From Siphonodentalium dalli (taxonomy: Eukaryota; Mollusca; Scaphopoda; Gadilida; Siphonodentaliidae), in contig CP136066.1 of the NCBI GenBank assembly GCA_032622095.1, forward strand, positions 169,396,664-169,460,663: a DNA stretch of 64,000 nt, read 5' to 3'. Position 1 is the stretch's first letter; each line of letters opens with the position of its first letter. Made by a program: the position numbers and the translations under genes. Below are positions 35,491 to 49,714 of the stretch, in pieces. The notes beneath the pieces were generated by a model. It saw nothing but the letters and a program-made list of their open reading frames with translations, made no database searches and was not told the DNA's origin.

Positions 35491-37050
35491 ATTTCTACAC
35501 AATCTGCACATTTATAGTTAGAACAAAAATTATTATATATAGATCGCTGGTGGAAATAAACCAACGAAACACCACGATTTCCGTACTCAATCTAAAATGA
35601 AAATAAATATTGTCCCTCGGCAATTATCGGCTCTGCATGTTGCATGCAATATTTGCTGAATTGAATGTAAATGTATATGCGTGTCAGTAGTTGGGTATAT
35701 ATTGTTCTTTTTTCGTTCATATCCTAGCTGATTACAACCCTTAACAATTAAATCCCCGCAAAACTGCCAGTTTTAATTTTCCATCTCGTGAACCTAAATT
35801 TAAAGGCCCACTTAATTTTCGACCCCCCCCCCCCATATACATTATATAAAATATATGCCGTGTTATATACCATTTGAAAGTGAAAGCTCTAAAATATTGT
35901 ATTATCAACTTATCCGATGTAATAAACTGTGAACATGTTGTTTTTGTTGGGTTGCCAACGCGTTTTGTCATCTGGATTGCAGTAAAATCAGTATTATTTT
36001 CAATGCAGGCGGAATAACTCTATATATTAAAGATAGAGTTCTTCCCCTTCCATTTAAAAAGTATGATTCTGTTGCATTCTGGGATCCAATTGGGGGGGGG
36101 GGTAATTCTATGATTTCAGTAGTTTTCTATTTCTCTGTGGGCATCTTCTGAGACACAGCTGTTTCAAATAGTGATGAATTATAGTATTTTAATCATATTT
36201 TATGGCATAGATTGTTATTAAAACCGTATATCAAGTCAGTATAAAACAAATAATCGGCGACTCGAAAATTGAGTGGGCATTTAAAGGAATATTAAATTAA
36301 GTACTTAATTTACTGCTTTAAACTGAGATTTTCGACTCAACTTTTACAATAATGCGCCATTAAAGGCCCACTTAATGATTGAGTCCCGATTATTTCTATA
36401 CAGATCCGGTGCTATACTGACTATTGTTGGCACGAAATAAAACTAAAAATATATTTATTACACCATCCTACCCTTATACCTTTGACTTCCGGTGTGTCGT
36501 CTGGGACATTTCGTGCGCTACGTCTCAAAACATACTATGGCTTCTGATATTTTCCAATAAACTCTAATGAAGGAAGAGTTTGAAAAAGTAATTTCATTAA
36601 ATATACGCCACTAAATACACCAACGAGTCTTTATTTATATAGGAATATTTATTTACTTGGGCAAACAACGCATATTTACGTTAAACGTCATCGCAGGCCT
36701 AAAAGAAGCCGATGTTAGTTTCACGTCCCATTTATTGATTTAAGTATGTATTATCGAGGTTTTGCATATATTAGAGAATACACTGGCTTACAAGGTCAAT
36801 GTAAATATTGTTAGGCCAATGCATTCTCGCATATATAAGAGAATGTATTGGCACAGGTTTTTCTCAAAACTTCAGAAGCGCCAGTCATGAAAGTTAATAT
36901 ATATGAAAGAATATCGTTGTGTTCTCAGTGTTCTGGAAATTTTGATAACATTTGTTGCATACATTCTGTTGAGTATAATAGGAGATGATCCAATAATTGG
37001 CCGGATTTAGTGTACAGTCCCCCTTTAAGTGGTATTAATATTGAAAGACA

Positions 37051-40000
37051 TGTCACAGATTTCATCGATTAATGTATGCATGACGTTCATCCTTTATATT
37101 ATAGGTTGGTATGGCATATCTGGGACCTACAGGAACCTAAAGTGAAAATAAGACAAAGCGACAATCTACGACTTTTATTTCTATGAATCTTTCTGCACCA
37201 ATAATAAAATCAGTATTTGCATAAAATATTTATCGTATATAAACTTCATGATATATATTCTGTAAAATATAGTGGACTCAAATAAAAGTAGAGTTTGCGT
37301 TATACGATGCTGATATGTTGTACAGTTTGGATATTCAACTTGATGCACATAGTGAACATAGTGAACTAAATATAATCAAACCTGGTAAAGTGGTTATGCT
37401 AATCTGCAATGATGTTGGTGGATCTTGCTGGTAGGTCAAACTGATGCCGTTAAGAATAAGTACCATTATATTTTCTAAAGTTATCATTTCCGCGGTGTGT
37501 TTCAAATCCCAGGGATTTGAGAAAAGCTAGCTAGTGCATGTCTGATTGTCTGTTTGAAACATTGATGAACAAATACAATTTTGAAAAATGTAATAATGGC
37601 TGCGCTGGTGTTTACAAAACAAAGTGAATAGCCATCTTGGTTATAGTCGATATGCCAAAACTAATACAACTAGTATTAAAATATTTCGCATTGTATATGT
37701 TTTTGAATGATTGAGGCACATAATGGTTTTTCCTGGATATGTTCAGATTATCGGAACACCGCGAAAATGACAACTTTAAAAAAAAACAACGGTAATTTGC
37801 CTTAACAGCATCCTAACAATTCAGCAGGACCACCACAATCATATCACATTAGCAAGTCTACTTGGCCAGGGGTATTAATTTATTCAGAATTTGCACAATG
37901 GAATTACATAACAAAGTAATGAGGACGAATTGGTTATCTTTATACGAAAACGATTCGATATAGCTATGACGAATTCACAAAGATACTTATGATAACACTT
38001 TCAAGACGGGAGGTGCGCTGGTGCAGCATTAAAACATGTGCCAGTGCATTATATTGTATATGAGAGTCCCCACACAGGGAGCCTCTCATATATAAGAGAA
38101 TGTACTGGCTGTCAAGGTTAATATTGTTCGGCCAATGCATTCTCTTATATATATATATTCTGGGCTCCATATTGGGGACTCGCAAGTATAAGGGAATGAA
38201 TTGACACAGTGTTTTCACATAATTTCAGGAAGCTCAATTAATGGAAGGTTTTATGAATTATCTCGGTATCCTATACTGTAATTACACATTTTTAATACAA
38301 GATGCTGAATCATGAACTCATATTTCGCGCCGCGATGCATGAACAGTTTGTGAGTCGGGTTGATGCCTTTAAAGTTTAAACTGAGTAATTATATTAGGAT
38401 TCCGAGATCATTCATAATTTTACATTCCGGTGAAAAATATCAACCAGAAGATGTATTTTGAGATGGAGATGATGTCATGATGCGGTGCTCTATTCAATAT
38501 TGGTAATCGATCAGCGGCCAATCGTGAATAGAAAACTAAAGTTAGCAACTCTGGCTCGATCAGAATGCGTATATAGTCATTTATGAATAGTTTCATGATT
38601 GAAAAATGACAAAGCAATTTTGCCAGCTGTATATGAAGTGTGAAGAATCCTTTACTCCTGTATATTTTAATGTGAATATGTCATTTCGGGGGTTTTGGGT
38701 ACGTGCATACACTGGCAAGTTTGCACAGTATTGTTTGCATGCGTTGTGTCGCAGAAAACGATATGGTGCCATAATATGAACGGAAACAAGCACATAAAGT
38801 GCATCTGTGCCACAGCTAACTACGCGCGAGTTAAAATCTCTATATAATTCCACTAGTAACGATGCTACCGGAATTTGCCTGTACATATCATGCAATTATC
38901 TCACAAGAATAAATGATACAGGTATATATTTGAAGGCAAATTACAGTAGCATTGTTAAAATGAAACTAGATAAATGTTACTGCTCGTGGCTTTCTTTGGT
39001 AAAGATGCATGTTATGTGCACGTTTCCGTTCACATTATATGGCACCATGTAGTTTTCTAGGACGAAATGCCCGCAAAAACATACAGTACAAATATGCCAG
39101 CGTATGAACGTACCCATATATTTGATAAAAGAGGCATAATCCAAAAATAAAATAGCATACTATAATGATATAAACATAGTGTTACATATTAAAGGGACAT
39201 ACGGCACACTTGCAAAGGATAAATATGAAAAATCATAAGTTGTATAAAAGTATGTAAAACAACAATCACCAACAAGTATATAGATATAAACTAGATGGAG
39301 TTTGTTCTTAATTTCATTATTAATAGCTCTTACTCATTATTACTGTCACAATGGCATTGCCCATCAAAGTCAAATTAGTCTAATAAAATACCGAAGTTTA
39401 ACCATCTTATAGTGAACTATATTGGAAGTGAGATACTCCTCTCGTGAAATAATAGAGCGGTTTAAAATGTATACTTTCGAACTTAAACTTGAGTTGCAAT
39501 ATAATTATTCCTGGCGCGAAAGAACTCATGGAGTCGACACCTTCAAAATATAATATTTGGCTTTATATAATAATTTTGGTTCCAATCTACACATTTATAT
39601 TTATTATACATAGCCAAATATTATATTTTTGAAAGTGACAACTCCACGAGTTCTTTCGCGCCAGGAATATTTCTATACAATCTGCACATTTATAGTTAGA
39701 ACACAAATTATTATATATAGATCGCTGGTGGAAATAAACCAACGAAACACCCCGATTTCCGTACTCAATCTAAAATGAAAATAACTATGGTCCCTATAGC
39801 TCGCATCGGCTCTGCATGTTGCATGAAATATTTGCTGAATTGAATGTAAATGTATATGCGTGTCAGTAGTTGGGTATATATTGTTCTTTTTTCGTTCATA
39901 TCCTAGCTGACTACAACCCTTAACAATTAAATCCCCGCAAAACTGCCAGTTTTAATTTTCCATTGCGTGAACCTAAGTTTAAAGGACCACTTAATTTTCG

Positions 40001-41230
40001 ACCCCCCCCCCAGATACATTATATAAAATATATGCCGTGTTATATACCATTTGAAAGAGAAAGCTCTAAAATATTGTATTATCAACTTATCCGATGTAAT
40101 AAACGGTGAACATGTTGTTTTTGTTGGGTTGCCAACGCGTTTTGTCATCTGGATTGCAGTAAAATCAGTATTATTTTCAATGCAAGCGGAATAACTATAT
40201 ATATTAAAGATAGAGTTCTTCCCCTTCCATTGAACAAGTATGATTCTGTTGCATTCTGGGATCCAATGGGGGGGGGGGGAAGTAATTCTATGATTTCGGT
40301 AGTTTTCTATTTCTCTGTGGGCATCTTCTGAGACACAGCTGTTTCAAATAGTGATGAATTATAGTATTTTAATCATATTTTATGGCATAGATTGATATTA
40401 AAACCGTATATCAAGTCAGTATAACAAAAATAATCGGCGACTCGAAAATTGAGTGGGCCTTTAAAGGAATATTAAATTAAGTACTTAATTTACTGCTTTA
40501 AACTGAAATTTTCGACTCAACTTTTACAATAATGCGCCATTAAAGGCCCACTTAATGATTGAGTCCCGATTATTTCTATACAGATCCGGTTATATACTGA
40601 CTATTGTTGGCACGAAATAAAACTAAAAATATATTTATTACACCATCCTACCCTTATACCTTTGACTTCCGGTGTGTCGTCTGGGACATTTCGTGCGCTA
40701 CGTCTCAAAACATACTATGGCTTCCGATATTTTCCAACAAACTCTAATGAATGAAGAGTTTGAAAAAGTGATTTCATTAAATATACGCCACTTAATACAC
40801 CAACGAATCTTTATTTATATAGGAATATTTATTTACTCAGGCAAACAACGCATATTTACGTTAAACGTCATCGCAGGCCTAAAAGAAGCCGATGTTAGTT
40901 TCACGTCCCATTTATTGATTTAAGTATGTATTATCGAGGTTTTGCATATATTAGAGAATACACTGGCTTACAAGGTCAATGTAAATATTGTTAGGCCAAT
41001 GCATTCTCGCATATATAAGAGAATGTATTGGCACAGGTTTTTCTCCAAACTTCAGAAGCGCCAGTCATGAAAGTTAATAGATATGAAAGAATATCGTTGT
41101 GTTCTCAGTGTTCTGGAAATTTTGATAACATTTGTTGCATACATTCTGTTGAGTATAATAGGAGATTATCCAATAATTGGCCGGATTTAGTGTACAGTCC
41201 CCCTTTAAGTGGTATTAATATTGAAAGACA
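37051..41230 (+). repeat. Unit 2 of the tandem array
   Basis: Same order of contents as unit 1: foldback MITE at 38696-39116, hairpin at about 39506-39665 (lacking about 12 bp of loop), C run near 40003, G run near 40269, half MITE at 41138-41220. Private differences include ATAT indels in the MITE and a 'tatagctcgc' change near 39796. Confidence 0.95.
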
Positions 41231-44200
41231 TGTCACAGATTTCCTCGATTAATGTAGGCATGACGTTCATCCTTTATATTATAGGTTGGTATGGCATATC
41301 TGGGACCTACAGGAACCTAAAGTGAAAATAAGACAAAGCGACAATCTACGACTTTTATTTCTATGAATCTTTCTGCACCAATAATAAAATCAGTATTTGC
41401 ATAAAATATTTATCGTATATAAACTTCATGATATATATTCTGTAAAATATAGTGGACTCAAATAAAAGTAGAGTTTGCGTTATACGATGCTGATATGTTG
41501 TACAGTTTGGATATTCAACTTGATGCACATAGTGAACATAGTGAACTAAATATAATCAAACCTGGTAAAGTGGTTATGCTAATCTGCTATGATGTTGGTG
41601 GATCTTGCTGGTAGGTCAAACTGATGCCGTTAAGAATAAGTACCATTATATTTTCTAAAGTTATCATTTCCGCGGTGTGTTTCAAATCCCAGGGATTTGA
41701 GAAAAGCTAGCTAGTGCATGTCTGATTGTCTGTTTGAAACATTGATGAACATATACAATTTTGAAAAATGTAATAATGGCTGCGCTGGTGTTTACAACAC
41801 AAAGTGAATAGCCATCTTGGTTATAGTCGATATGCCAAAACTAATACAACAAGTATTAAATATTTCGCATTGTATATGTTTTTTAATGATTGAGGCACAT
41901 AATAGTTTTTCCTGGATATGTTCAGATTATCTGAACACCGCGAAAATGACAACTTTAGAAAAAAACAACGGTAATTTGCCCTAACAGCATCCTAACAATT
42001 CAGCAGGACCCACCACAATCATATCACATTAGCAAGTCTACTTAATTGGCCACGGGTATTAATTTATTCAGAATTTTCACAATGGAATTACATAACAAAG
42101 TAATGAGGACGAATTGGTTATCTTTATACGAAAACGATTCGATATAGCTATGACGAATTCACAAAGATACTTATGATAACACTTTCAAGACGGGAGATGC
42201 GCTGGTGCAGCATTAAAACATGTGCCAGTGCATTATATTGTATATGAGAGTCCCCACACAGGGAGCCTCTCATATATACGAGAATGTACTGGCTGTCAAG
42301 GTTAATATTGTTCGGCCAATGCATTCTCTTATATATATATATTCTGGGCTCCATATTGGGGACTCGCAAGTATAAGGGAATGAATTGACACAGTGTTTTC
42401 ACATAATTTCAGGAAGCTCAATTAATGGAAGGTTTAATGAATTATCTCGGTATCCTATACTGTAATTACACATTTTTAATACAAGATGCTGAATCATGAA
42501 CTCATATTTCGCGCCGCGATGCATGAACAGTTTGTGAGTCGGGGTGATGCCTTTAAAGTTTAAACTGAGTAATTATATTAGGATTCCGAGATCATTCATA
42601 ATTTTACATTCCGGTGAAAAATATCAACCCGAAGATGTATTTTGAGATGGAGATGATGTCATGATGCGGTGCTCCATTCAATATTGGTAATCGATCAGCG
42701 GCCAATCGTGAATAGAAAACTAAAGTTAGCAACTCTGGCCCGATCAGAATGCGTTTATAGTCATTTATGAATAGTTTCATGATTGAAAAATGACAAAGCA
42801 ATTTTGCCAGCTGTATGAAGTGTGAAGAATCCTTTAATCCTGTATATTTTAATGTGAATATGTCATTTCGGGGATTTTGGGTACGTGCATACACTGGCAA
42901 GTTTGCACAGTATTGTTTGCATGCGTTGTGTCGCAGAAAACGATATGGTGCCATAACATGAACGGAAACAAGCACATAAAGTGCATCTGTGCCACAGCTA
43001 ACTACGTGCGAGTTAAAATCTCTATATAATTCCACTAGTAACGATGCTACCGGAATTTGCCTGTAAATATCATGCAATTATCTCACAAGAATAAATGATA
43101 CAGGTATATATTTGAAGGCAAATTACAGTAGCATTGTTAAAATGGAACTAGATAAATGTTACTGCTCGAGGCTTTCTTTGGTAAAGATGCATGTTATGTG
43201 CACGTTTCCGTTCACATTATGGCACCATGTAGTTTTCTAGGACGAAATGCCCGCAAAAACATACAGTACAAATATGCCAGCGTATGAACGTACCCATATA
43301 TTTGATAAAAGAGGCATAATCCAAAAATAAGATAGCATACTATAATGATATAAACATAGTGTTACATATTAAAGGGACATACGGCACACTTGCAAAGGAT
43401 AAATATGAAAAATCATAAGTTGTATAAAAGTATGTAAAACAACAATCACCAACAAGTATATAGATATAAACTAGATGGAGTTTGTTCTTAATTTCATTAT
43501 TAATAGCTCTTACTCATTATTACTGTCACAATGGCATTGCCCATCAAAGTCAAATTAGTCTAATAAAATACCGAAGTTTAACCATCTTATAGTGAACTAT
43601 ATTGGAAGTGAGATACTCCTCTCGTGAAATAATAGAGCGGTTTAAAATGTATACTTTCGAACTTAAACTTGAGTTGCAATATAATTATTCCTGGCGCGAA
43701 AGAACTCATGGAGTCGACACCTTCAAAATATTATATTTGGCTTTATATAATAATTTTGTTTCCAATCTACACATTTATATTTGAAACCAAATTTATTATA
43801 CATAGCCAAATATTATATTTTTGAAAGTGACAACTCCATGAGTTCTTTCGCGCCAGGAATATTTCTACACAATCTGCACATTTATAGTTAGAACACAAAT
43901 TATTATATATAGATCGCTGGTGGAAATAAACCAACGAAACACCCCGATTTCCGTACTCAATCTAAAATGAAAATAAATATTGTCCCTCGGCAATTATCGG
44001 CTCTGCATGTTGCATGCAATATTTGCTGAATTGAATGTAAATGTATATGCGTGTCGGTAGTTGGGTATATATTGTTCTTTTTTCGTTCATATCCTAGCTG
44101 ACTACAACCCTTAACAATTAAATCCCCGCAAAACTGCCAGCTTTAATTTTCCATCTCGTGAACCTAAGTTTAAAGGCCCACTTAATTTTCGACCCCCCCC

Positions 44201-45323
44201 CCCAGATACATTATATAAAATATATGCCGTGTTATATACCATTTGAAAGAGAAAGCTCTAAAATATTGTATTATCAACTTATCCGATGTAATAAACTGTG
44301 AACATGTTGTTTTTGTTGGGTTGCCAACGCGTTTTGTCATCTGGATTGCAGTAAAATCAGTATTATTTTCAATGCAGGCGGAATAACTCTATATATTAAA
44401 GATAGAGTTCTTCCCCTTCCGTTTAAAAAGTATGATTCTGTTGCATTCTGGGATCCAATTGGGGGGGGGGGGGGGTAATTCTATGATTTCAGTAGTTTTC
44501 TATTTCTCTGTGGGCATCTTCTGAGACACAGCTGTTTCAAATAGTGATGAATTATAGTATTTTAATCATATTTTATGGCATAGATTGTTATTAAAACCGT
44601 ATATCAAGTCAGTATAAAAATAAAATAATCGGCGACTCGAAAATTAAGTGGGCATTTAAAGGAATATTAAATTAAGAACTTAATTTACTGCTTTAAACTG
44701 AGATTTTCGACTCAACTTTTACAATAATGCGCCATTAAAGGCCCACTTAATGATTGAGTCCCGATTATTTCTATACAGATCCGGTGCTATACTGACTATT
44801 GTTGGCACGAAATAAAACTAAAAATATATTTATTACACCATCCTACCCTTATACCTTTGACTTCCGGTGTGTCGTCTGGGACATTTCGTGCGCTACGTCT
44901 CAAAACATACTATGGCTTCTGATATTTTCCAATAAACTCTAATGAAGGAAGAGTTTGAAAAAGTAATTTCATTAAATATACGCCACTAAATACACCAACG
45001 AATCTTTATTTATATAGGAATATTTATTTACTTGGGCAAACAACGCATATTTACGTTAAACGTCATCGCAGGCCTAAAAGAAGCCGATGTTAGTTTCACG
45101 TCCCATTTATTGATTTAAGTATGTATTATCGAGGTTTTGCATATATTAGAGAATACACTGGCTTACAAGGTCAATGTAAATATTGTTAGGCCAATGCATT
45201 CTCACATATATAAGAGAATACATGGGCACAGGTTTTTCTCAAAACTTCAGAAGCGCCAGTCATGAAAGTAAAGGGTTAATAGATATGAAACAATAGCGTT
45301 GTGTTCTGGCAATATTGATAACA
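41231..45323 (+). repeat. Unit 3 of the tandem array, shortened at its right end
   Basis: Homologous to units 1 and 2 up to 'gataaca' at 45317-45323, then diverges. The missing end corresponds to the half MITE and junction (about 100 bp). The last 80 bp are already more diverged (an added 'aaggg' near 45270). Contains MITE 42878-43296 and the same hairpin, C run (44193) and G run (44461). Confidence 0.93.
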
Positions 45324-46365
45324 AACTTTCTGAAATGACTGCGTTGACCAACTTTGTTCCCCTGTGATGCGCAACGGAGTGTTTAAGAAAACTTTAATGT
45401 GTTGTTGCGTTCCCGAGTACGAGAGTTATATTATACTGTTTTCCCCATGCAGTGTATTGCGATTATCTCAGTCCCGACGTATATAGGGATCAAGTAGTTA
45501 CGTGCAACTAGTGATAATCTCTAGTAGAATATAAACATATGTAGCACCAACGTACAACAATGTGTAGAATCATTGCATAAAACTTATATCATACATAAGT
45601 GCGTCTGGTGGGGTGATTGTCACAAGGCATAGATTACGTTAGTAACTAGCTTTTCAAAAGTCACATCTCATGCACATGCAACTGTTGTCAGCTTTTCAAA
45701 GACGATCAGACGATCACATTCGTAGCCAGATTCATTGGGCCCAATTTTAGCAGATGAATGAATGAATATCATATCTATACTTAAATATGTGAAGATATTT
45801 ATCAATTTATTATTATCACAGTCGCGAAATGGGTCGATTTATATTTCTAATTTATAACTTAATAAATGAACTCATGTTTCAGGCATGACGTGTCATTAAA
45901 CAACGGAATTTGAAAAATCTAACTACGAATGTGGTCGCCTGTGAAAAGCTTGCTACGAATATCATCTGTGCCTTATGGCAATGACCCCATGGGTCAGCAC
46001 CAGTGCGTCCGTGCGAGAATCATAATTATGAATAATAGGGCTGTAACCATTTTCAGATTCATAATCGATTAGTCACAACAGATAATCGACTATATTCGAC
46101 TGGAGACTATGCATTTTACCTCTGAAACTAAACGTAAGGTAAATAACGAAATGTTAAATGCAATGCACTGGGTCCAGAGGCCCAGCGCGAATATTAGCCG
46201 ATTCGATGTCTAATGCGTTTTCATTTTTGTTTTGGCGAGTTGACTGAGTTTCTAATCTATGAATCCATTACACGAGAAACCAGCCATGTTCATCACACCA
46301 TGATATGGAATTTATTAGTTATGACGATTTTACGATGGTTATGAAGAATCACATAATGTCTACGG
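45324..46365. other. Non-coding spacer
   Basis: No coding frame. 'gggctgtaaccattttc', 'ataatcgattagtc' and 'gataatcgac' at 46040-46100 resemble hAT-type MITE ends, with a weak inverted partner at 46860-46905. Confidence 0.4.
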
Positions 46366-46700
46366 TATAGAACGTTCGTGCACTATCAAGTTTGTACGGC
46401 ATTTTTGAAGGCATTTTGTTCATAAAAAACCCTATGGTGCCAGAATATGAAGGTTAACATGCATGTAAAATGCCTATGTACAAAAGCTCACGACTTGAGA
46501 AGTAAAATGTAGGTAGTTCGCCCTGTAATAGTGCTACTAACACAATGCTTAAAATACCTGTATGATTGATTCTTGCACAATAAAGTGCATGCTATATTTA
46601 CAGTCGAATTTCAATAGCATCGCTATATTAGTGGAACAAAATAACTTTTACTTCGCAAGTAGTTAGCTGTAGAACAGGTGCGTTCTATAAGCATTTTATC
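46366..46700. mobile_element. Diverged copy of the array's foldback MITE
   Basis: Follows the order of 34507-34926: 'cactatcaagtttgtac', 'ctatggtgccagaatatg', 'atagtgctactaaca', 'gtatgattgattcttgc' and 'caatagcatcgctatatt', at about 65-70 % similarity. A single copy outside the tandem array. Confidence 0.65.
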
Positions 46701-47112
46701 ATTCAATTTTTGGCCCGTTGTCGCTTTCTATACCGATATGCCTCCTGCATGCCTGGCAAATGGCGAGTGTGTGAACCCTAACATTGTACATGTTATTTGT
46801 CATAAAATAACCAATGCTGGTGTAGGGTTCACTCTGTCGGTAGCCAAATTAAAATTATTGCAATTATCGATTATAGTCGACTATTTACTGCACGACTAAT
46901 TACAATCACTACGTATGATTACGTGTATATACATTATGTGTGAATATAAATAGGCAAGTTTGTGACAAATTATACAGATGTGGTATTGCATGTAGTTATA
47001 CCGACCGTGTCGAAACAAAACTACGTTGTTCCGAGTCGGAAATATACAATTGTAGGTAATCAAATAATAAATACGCAAAACACATTGTATCATGCATCGT
47101 GAGGAGATTACT

Positions 47113-47512
47113 TTAACCCTTTACCCAACAGAAGGGCCCTGTGCCAAAGCATTATCTTATATATGCGAGTCGACCATATGTCGCCTCGCATATATAAGAG
47201 AATGCATTGGCTTAACACATTAAAAATTATAAAATTGTTAAAGAATGAAAGAAAAAATGGTAAAAAGTGTTAAAAAAAGATTTTTTTTAGGCCAATGCAT
47301 TCTCTTATATATGCGAGGCGACCTATGGTCGACTCGCATTTATAAGAGAATGCATTGGCACAGGGCATAACTGTAACCATCACAATGTGGTCAATGAGCC
47401 GGTTCCAATGATATCCATATTTGTATGGTTTTATTGAGACAGACCCAAGATAATTTAGGCTGTTGCAGCTTTATTTGGCCGTTTTTGGCCGGTTTGTTGG
47501 GTAAAGGGTTAA
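47113..47512. mobile_element. piggyBac-type MITE with TTAA ends
   Basis: Begins TTAACCCTTTACCCAACA (47113-47130) and ends with its exact complement (47495-47512). TTAA target duplication and CCCT-like tips are hallmarks of piggyBac insertions. Inside, two copies of the 70 bp 'CCAATGCATTCTC' hairpin lie in opposite orientation (47142-47211, 47291-47359), so 47135-47366 can fold as one long palindrome. Confidence 0.85.
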
Positions 47513-48904
47513 AAATCACATTCACTTTCAGCAGTATTTAGAATTGTCGAGAAATGACAACACACTGGTCATGGTCTACACTTAAATGTAGACTCAACGA
47601 AAATCCAACCATAATACGAGTATACGATATATAGTTCCAACGTGGACGGCTACATGTATAGAAGTCGGTTTAGTCAGACGTTCGGTCATAAATATTCCGG
47701 CAATTGATATCGTTATTAATAATGACGGTTTTATGTAGCATTAAAATTCTTGGATTTTCAAAAAATCTCAATTTCAAGCTATCATTATCCTCTATATACC
47801 ATTAGTAATAGCAACCACCAATGGTGCTTATACCTAAGGCAGGTGAATGACTTCATATATTTTTTTCTATATCCATCAGTGATTTTTCAAGATCGCGGGT
47901 ATAGATCTTGGAGAAAATGTCACGTGACTTCCGGTTAGCAACCGTGTGGAGATTGCAAAAAACGCGGAATTAGAAATGAAGCATCGCGATAAAAATGAAA
48001 GTAACTACTTTACAACTTACGAAGAATTCACATGTGATTTAAGTCTATTAATTTCATTTAGACCAATTTCGTTGGTCGGCTTAATGAAAACGACAAATGA
48101 AAACGACAAATGAAGAAGTCATGACGATAATCCAGACAATATTTTACAATCCATGACATGTCTTGTCCATTTGGAATGTCGTCTCCGTCGTGACCACTGC
48201 ATGATGTTACATAACTTATTCTTAGCGTTATGTCACCCAAAAAGGCAAATTTGAGGCACATCATGTGGGGTTGCTCCACTACGTGTCACGTACGATTCAT
48301 ATTACAACAACACCTGTTCACCCACACATGAGGACTATGTTCTAATTATGTAACAACAGTGGTTTCAAAAACATAAAAAACTTGTGTTGAGGTACGTTGA
48401 TAGGTCGAGTTTGACAGGAAATATTTGTAAAATACTGCGTTATCTAGCTTATGAACCCAACTAGTGCATGCATGCGTTCAGTCTATATACCCCATCTGAA
48501 ATCATTACAATCATCCAAAAATATTTTTTGGCCGGAAAATTCGCCATAAAACAACATAATGTCTGAAAAGATGAATCAGTATTGAGTGTTGTCTGCCACA
48601 TTATTGCAATATGTATGTTTAATGTTGTTTTGGTCTTTCACACGTTCAATAGATTCTGCACATACAAAAACAAAAAATAAGCAATGAAAATGTTCCATTT
48701 ATTTTCTTGCAGACACTCATGATTCTCACATAATAGACAGAGTGTAACCCTAGTTGGATAACTAAACTATATAATGCCGTGCATGCGTTTTTTTAAAACA
48801 AATATAACTCTCAAATGATAATATAAAAGTTTTTTTAAACAACTTGTTAACACAGTTAGAACATATCTCCCATAATGTGAGGGTAAGCAGGTGTTGTTAT
48901 AGTA
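47513..48904. other. Non-coding spacer
   Basis: No coding frame, RNA gene or partner repeat recognised. Several A/T homopolymer runs near 48785-48840. Confidence 0.45.
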
Positions 48905-49419
48905 TTATATTTACACACTAAGTGTTGTCATCACTAAATCCACCATTCTGATTGGTCGGCGCCCACGTGGCTAGTTGCAGTTATTTCTCGGTGAATGCGC
49001 AATGCCTCATAACACCAAGGTAATAACACAATCGATACGTCATTAGGTTTGGAAAGACGAACGCGTAATGTGTTGGGCGCATTTGGACTCGCGCATGATT
49101 GACTTAATACATCATCGGGTTTCAATATGAAGAGAAATTGTTCCTATTAACTTTTACCAAGGGTGCAATTGGGTATTTTGGGCTGATTTTGTCACGATAC
49201 ACTTTTCGATTTAAATATATTTACAAAAGTACCTTTTTCGCTAAATGTATATAAATATAAGGATTAACTATCATGTGGACTATTTTTATGGAGATGTAAC
49301 GGTGAGGTAAGTGGTCATAACTTGTATGTAAAACCCTTCGGGTTTTACACAAGTTATGTCCACTTACCTCACCGTTACATCTCCATAAAAACAGTCCACA
49401 TGACAGTTAATCCTTATAT
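48905..49419 (-). mobile_element. Hairpin-ended repeat, copy 2
   Basis: Inverted relative of 6152-6630: 'tggtcggcgcccacgtgg' at 48953 and a 166 bp palindrome at 49254-49419 centred on 'acccttcgggt'. The arms within the palindrome match almost perfectly. Confidence 0.8.
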
Positions 49420-49714
49420 AGCACACATTGGTTCTGAAGGATAATGAATTTGTTTCTTCAAATTGATAGTTTGAAATTGAGATTTTTTCGAAATTTCACG
49501 AATGGGGCGCCTTCTTAACATTGGTACCGTTGGTCCGCATTTACAAAATGTCATCACATAAATAGTTTGGAAGATCATATTTACAATATGGTTACAGATC
49601 TCTCAAGCAATTATTATGCGGTATATAGTTTAATCTAAGTTGTATTGTGCTGCGTAAAAAAACTTGCGTATAAAAGTAGTGATATATCATCGAAGAGTAT
49701 AACATAATTTAACG

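Larger units (their letters stand above)
32862..37050 (+). repeat. Unit 1 of a 4.19 kb tandem array
   Basis: The unit begins 'tgtcacagatttc' and recurs head to tail at 37051 and 41231. It is non-coding; contained features are two short hairpins (33852-33921, 33943-34018), a foldback MITE (34507-34926), a 173 bp hairpin (35317-35490), runs of C (about 35822) and G (about 36094), a hairpin pair at 36763-36856 and a half MITE at 36951-37040. Identity to the next unit is about 98 % by eye. Confidence 0.95.

Noticed and set aside
32862-45323. CRISPR-like or rDNA/histone-type functional tandem array
   Set aside because: Units are 4.2 kb with no coding or structural RNA genes recognised; the content is nested MITEs.
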